Source: Acidobacteriaceae bacterium
Lineage (GTDB): Bacteria; Acidobacteriota; Terriglobia; Terriglobales; Acidobacteriaceae
Length of the DNA: 7,487 nucleotides
Direction of reading: 5' to 3'
NCBI GenBank assembly: GCA_009781125.1
Contig: WQYS01000108.1
Coordinates: forward strand, 1 to 7,487
Below, in pieces: positions 5,851 to 7,487 of the stretch. The stretch's first letter is position 1. Every line of letters begins with the position of its first letter. The notes beneath the pieces are model-generated. The model had not been told where the DNA came from and did no database searches. It saw only the letters and a list, made by a program, of their open reading frames with translations. The translations under genes and the position numbers were made by a program.

Positions 5851-6208
5851 AGTATTTGACGATGGTTTTGAGGGGCATGTAAAGCGTTCTCTGGCCCGCG
5901 CAAAAACGCGGCAGGCAGGCGAACGGCTGGAATCGGAAACCGCCATTACGTTTGCCGATCCGCTCGATATGCTCGAATGCCTGTCGAAGCAGCGCATTCG
6001 GATTGTACAGACGATTCGGAGGCGGAGATTAAGCATCTCCGCGCTTGCCGAGGAACTTGGACGCAATCGAGGATCAGTCACCAGAGACGTGAACAAACTG
6101 CGAAGGTTCGGGCTTCTGAGGTTACGCGAACAGGTCAATCCGGGGCATGGCGTGGTTCAGATCGTGGAGCCTGTTGCAAAGAGAATAGAGATGCAAATTG
6201 CCATTTAG
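5840..6208 (+). CDS. tumA: Winged-helix antitoxin, TumA / HVO_A0114-type
   Basis: The product is 122 residues. The N-terminal 40 are basic and probably flexible. Residues about 45-98 form a winged helix-turn-helix: LDMLECLSKQRIRIVQTIR, LSISALAEELGRNRGSVTRDVNKL with the recognition helix, then LRRFGLLRL and a wing to about residue 110. The family's common words appear, such as ITF at the front, 'LS..ALAEELGR' and 'RDV..L...GLL'. Partners of TumE-family toxins are usually this kind of DNA-binding protein, so it should neutralise the toxin and repress the operon. The ATG at 5840 is preceded by AGGAGGAG and overlaps the toxin by 11 nt. Toxin-first order is known in other HTH-antitoxin systems such as higBA. 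Confidence 0.75.
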   Translation: MNVKVFDDGFEGHVKRSLARAKTRQAGERLESETAITFADPLDMLECLSKQRIRIVQTIRRRRLSISALAEELGRNRGSVTRDVNKLRRFGLLRLREQVNPGHGVVQIVEPVAKRIEMQIAI

Positions 6209-6289
6209 CCACTGCCCCCGACGTTGATGCTTACTGTATGCTCAGGGAAGTAAGGCCAGGAGATACGCCCTGCGAACGCCTAAAAAATC

Positions 6290-6535
6290 GTGCTGAACGG
6301 TACAGAGTTTGAAGTTAGCCCCGGCAACGTCTATGCCGATATCGGTCTGCCCGATGCCGAAGAGATGCTTGTCAAATTTCAGCTTGTTTCCAAGATTGCC
6401 GAAATCATCAAGGCCAGAGGATGGACGCAGCAGGAAGCAGCCCGCCGGAGCGGTTTGCCGAACGTTTGTCGCTTCTCTCCAATGGGTGAGATGTTGGCAG
6501 AGCCGGTTCGGAGCACCGATTCATCCACCGTGTAG
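6290..6535 (+). pseudogene. Broken XRE/HigA-type antitoxin (N-terminal part only)
   Basis: Residues about 6-57 (FEVSPGNVYADIGLPDAEE, then LVSKIAEIIKARGWTQQEAARRSGLP) match the start of HTH_37/XRE antitoxins of the HigA type. The rest of the helix-turn-helix, normally a recognition helix ending in a LLRG-like motif, is missing. After about 6460 the frame only reads the antisense of the neighbouring nuclease gene until TAG at 6533-6535. The 5' end is also damaged: the sole early start is a GTG at 6290 without a ribosome site, in-frame TAA lies at 6281, while a good AGGAG (6258-6262) points to 6270-6274, where there is no ATG. No HigB/RelE toxin is adjacent. I consider it a remnant. Confidence 0.7.
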
Positions 6536-7002
6536 CTCTTCAGGTGCATTAATTCCGTACTCGCCTTGACCTTGACCTGAGCGCCCGATGCGACCAGTTC
6601 CGCCGAGCAGGTCGAGCGGCGGGCATGAGCGCCCCGCGCCGCTTCTTCCTCGTACTGCTGCCGGTCACGATAGACCCGCACCCGCACACCACGCCTTGCC
6701 GCGTCAGCCAGAGCGTCGCAGATGTATTGATCCGTTAATGCGTACAGAGCGGCGTCAATCGTGCTCTTTGCCGTATCGAGGACCGCCCGGTCCTCTCTTT
6801 CAAGGTCTGTATCCGGCGAGTACAGGATGCGGACCTGTCCCTCTCCGAGCGGCGGGAGCGAGGGAGTTACGGAACTTGCCAGCGAAGAAAACAGGCCGCC
6901 GCCGCGCCCGCTTCCAAGGTTCCTTAGAAGCGTTCGCGGCGATGGCCGCAGGAAGAGCAGCAGGAAAGCAGCGCAAAGGACAGAAACACTGAGATACTTC
7001 AC
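6379..7002 (-). pseudogene. Single-HKD phospholipase-D-family nuclease, C-terminus lost
   Basis: The frame gives 207 residues, of which about 179 are native. GTG at 7002 is preceded by AAGGA at 5 nt, and the first residues form a signal peptide or anchor (KYLSVSVLCAAFLLLFL, 2-18). The PLD domain begins near residue 55 (VRILYSPDTDLE). H153-x-K155-x4-D160 with GSAN at 167-170 is a complete HKD motif. Family members continue after GEKRQ with DND and a final strand and helix. Here residues 180-207 (TFGKPLRRA…) come from the antisense of the XRE remnant. Single-HKD proteins such as Nuc dimerise to cleave DNA at one shared active site, so catalysis might survive but stability is doubtful. It starts 11 nt after the upstream beta-barrel gene, an operon arrangement. 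Export to the periplasm is inferred. Confidence 0.75.
6458..6466. other. Rearrangement junction between two broken genes
   Basis: Similarity to XRE antitoxins stops around 6458-6463 (GLPN), and similarity to phospholipase-D nucleases, read on the opposite strand, stops at 6466 (…GEKRQ). Both genes lose their 3' ends at the same few bases, which indicates a single deletion or recombination event. No inverted repeat or IS end is visible at the join. Confidence 0.6.
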
Positions 7003-7013
7003 TTCGATCCTTC

Positions 7014-7487
7014 TTAATCGATGGAGCCGCCGCCGAGATGCTGAAAGCGGAAGACCACGCCGCCGCTCACGCGGAACTGGTTCTGCATGTTCCCCTGAAC
7101 GTTGCGTAGCTGTGAGTAGTGGTAATCGGCTTGAACGACGCGAATCCAGACGTGCCTGGACAGGTTCAGATCGAGGCCGCCGCCGAGAGCCATTGCGAAC
7201 GACGTGTCGTAGCTTGTCGGACACTTCCCGACCGGAGCCGGGAAGTAACTGTCGAAGCCATGCACTCCGCCGAACAGCCCTTGCGCGAAGGGCTGAAAGA
7301 CGGTGTGGTTCGGAATCCTCAGCCGCAGGCCGCCCATGCCACTGAGCAGACTCAGGCCGGTATCGAAGTCGGGAATCATCCCGATCCTCTGGCCGCCGAC
7401 CTCACCGACCGCCGAAAAGTTCTTCCAGACCGGGACCGCGAACTCTGCGCTTCCGCCGTTCATCCAGAAGCAGCCACAACCGCCCAC
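7014..7487 (-). CDS. Outer-membrane beta-barrel protein, 5' partial
   Basis: The frame runs off the right edge, and 157 residues of the C-terminal part are visible. Alternating hydrophobic strands with turns rich in Gly, Asn and Asp (FAVPVWKNFSAVGEVGG, LRLRIPNHTVFQPFAQGLFGGVHG, FAMALGGGLDLNLSRHVWIRVVQADYHYS) and a closing strand FRVSGGVVFRF with a terminal aromatic residue are typical of 8-stranded OmpA-like porin-type barrels of Acidobacteriota. The short tail QHLGGGSID follows. The stop (TAA, 7016-7014) lies 11 nt before the nuclease start, so the two are probably co-transcribed. The specific role is unknown; the signal peptide lies outside the window. Confidence 0.75.
   Translation of the reverse strand: MGGCGCFWMNGGSAEFAVPVWKNFSAVGEVGGQRIGMIPDFDTGLSLLSGMGGLRLRIPNHTVFQPFAQGLFGGVHGFDSYFPAPVGKCPTSYDTSFAMALGGGLDLNLSRHVWIRVVQADYHYSQLRNVQGNMQNQFRVSGGVVFRFQHLGGGSID

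Noticed and set aside
5353..6138. 261-codon open frame on the minus strand, antisense to the toxin-antitoxin genes
   Set aside because: Composition is Ser/Arg/Thr-rich without domain pattern, and the opposite strand has two coherent, family-like genes with ribosome sites.

Overview
The window looks like accessory DNA (plasmid, integrative element or genomic island) from a moderately GC-rich bacterium. Acidobacteriota (Terriglobia-type) is my best guess. The clues are the C-terminal part of an outer-membrane beta-barrel ending in VVFRF, a zf-HC2 protein of a style common in that phylum, and strong Shine-Dalgarno sites. The assignment is inference, not proof. Coding density is low: two genes are preceded by long, hairpin-rich leaders, and several genes are broken or cut by the window edges.

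Layout. 2-589 (+) is the 3' end of an SSB-like protein with two OB-fold halves. It is followed by a hairpin and a 582-nt leader (590-1171). 1172-2758 (+) encodes an N6-adenine-type SAM methyltransferase fused to DUF4942. An IS5-family insertion sequence (about 2735-3631, transposase on the minus strand) has landed in this gene. Excising it and one target copy restores a single frame (1172-2734 joined to 3634-4149) of 692 residues, whose cut-off tail holds Cys/His clusters and a duplicated 33-residue helical unit. After a 13-bp-stem hairpin (4157-4191) comes a second long leader (4192-4591), then a DUF6876 gene (4592-4996) ending in a textbook intrinsic terminator.

5147-5359 encodes a 70-residue soluble zf-HC2 protein. 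A 215-nt gap holding three nested or consecutive hairpins and a candidate promoter precedes a two-gene toxin-antitoxin pair: TumE-like toxin (5575-5850) and winged-helix antitoxin (5840-6208), overlapping by 11 nt. From 6290 on, the broken front of an XRE/HigA-type antitoxin meets, tail to tail, the broken end of a secreted or anchored single-HKD phospholipase-D nuclease (minus, from 7002). The junction lies near 6458-6466. The nuclease follows, 11 nt downstream on the minus strand, a 5'-incomplete outer-membrane beta-barrel gene (7014-7487).

Together the genes read as mobile-element cargo: single-strand binding, DNA modification, stabilisation by toxin-antitoxin, and DUF6876 of unknown role. 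Two rearrangements are visible: a clean IS insertion and a deletion or fusion junction.
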